From assembly GCA_018401215.1 (NCBI GenBank), contig JAGYLA010000001.1, positions 1 to 64,000 of the forward strand: a stretch of DNA of 64,000 bases. The letters run 5' to 3'. The notes beneath the pieces are model-generated. The model was given only the letters and a program-made list of their open reading frames with translations. It was not told the origin of the DNA and did not search any database. How positions within the stretch are numbered: position 1 is the first letter of the stretch; every line of letters starts with the position of its first letter. The stretch is from Bacilli bacterium. GTDB taxonomy: Bacteria > Bacillota_I > Bacilli_A > MAG-NZ. The translations under genes and the position numbers were made by a program. This document shows, piece by piece, positions 63,865 to 64,000 of the stretch.

Positions 63865-64000
63865 ATGCGTAAAAAAGTCATCTTGGTCTGTGAAGATTGT
63901 TTAGCCAGAAACTACCAAGTTCAAATTCAACCTCAGTCAACATCCAGGTTAGTACTAAAAAAATATTGTTCGACCTGTAAAAAACATACAATACATAAGC
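63865..64000 (+). CDS. rpmG: 50S ribosomal protein L33 (3' end outside window)
   Basis: The frame encodes MRKKVILVCEDCLARNYQVQ and continues to KKYCSTCKKHTIHK at the window end. The zinc-type CxxC pairs (CEDC and CSTC) mark L33 of the C+ form. Only the last few residues are missing. rpmG normally leads secE and nusG. Confidence 0.93.
   Translation, partial: MRKKVILVCEDCLARNYQVQIQPQSTSRLVLKKYCSTCKKHTIHK

Noticed and set aside
1-64000. CRISPR arrays, tRNA genes, rRNA genes, phage genes
   Set aside because: No regularly spaced repeats, no tRNA-like cloverleaf or rRNA sequence, and no phage structural genes were noticed on either strand.

Overview
The window reads as chromosomal DNA of an anaerobic, moderately AT-rich Firmicutes- or Mollicutes-related bacterium. 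TGA acts as a stop codon, Shine-Dalgarno sites are AGGAGG-like, and housekeeping gene order is of the Bacillus type (S10-spc-alpha ribosomal supercluster; tmk-holB-ricT-trmN6-rsmI-metG; gltX-cysS-mrnC-rlmB-sigH-like-rpmG). Rnf genes and a trimeric [FeFe]-hydrogenase locus point to fermentative life based on ferredoxin and NADH. A lineage near Izemoplasmatales is my guess from gene content only.

Layout. 1-5.3 kb: end of an rnf operon (rnfE partial, rnfA, a very short rnfB), a rhodanese-like lipoprotein, then a convergent hydCBA hydrogenase operon. 5.5-9.2 kb: a 1243-residue lipoprotein with degenerate FMN-binding-like repeats. 9.2-12.9 kb: glycerol-3-phosphate oxidation genes (glpP, FAD-dependent dehydrogenase, NAD(FAD) oxidoreductase, DUF1667) behind a GlpP-type conditional terminator. 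12.9-27.2 kb: S10-spc-alpha cluster from rpsJ to rplQ with secY, adk, map, infA, rpmJ and rpoA. 27.2-31.6 kb: phosphofructokinase, CPBP protease, amino-acid ABC transporter. 31.6-34.4 kb: two unlike photolyase/cryptochrome genes. 34.4-41.8 kb: pepA, MATE, degV, chrA, padR and HAAS/DUF4097 genes, mostly broken by indels, then small membrane and HMA-like proteins. 41.9-44.8 kb: NusG-II-like protein and the ECF transporter energizing module. 44.8-52.6 kb: truA, tmk, holB, ricT, trmN6, TerB-like gene, rsmI, a ThiF-like gene and metG. 52.6-58.2 kb: two YitT proteins, a cupin, paired short ChrA proteins, rplM-rpsI, DUF3137 and lemA. 58.3-64 kb: gltX, lipoprotein, cysS, mrnC, rlmB, sigma factor and rpmG (partial).

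A major caveat: three stretches (about 11.13-11.39, 26.46-27.43 and 34.83-40.5 kb) are full of small indels while the flanking sequence is clean. Essential genes (rpoA C-terminus, all of rplQ) are hit, so unpolished or low-coverage sequence is a better explanation than gene decay. I annotate the genes that can be recognised through the errors.

The most interesting biology concerns energy metabolism: an RnfB lacking its ferredoxin domains, a hydrogenase catalytic subunit with altered residues around the expected H-cluster, and a pared-down diaphorase subunit. I do not see a clear defence island, prophage, CRISPR array, tRNA or rRNA gene.
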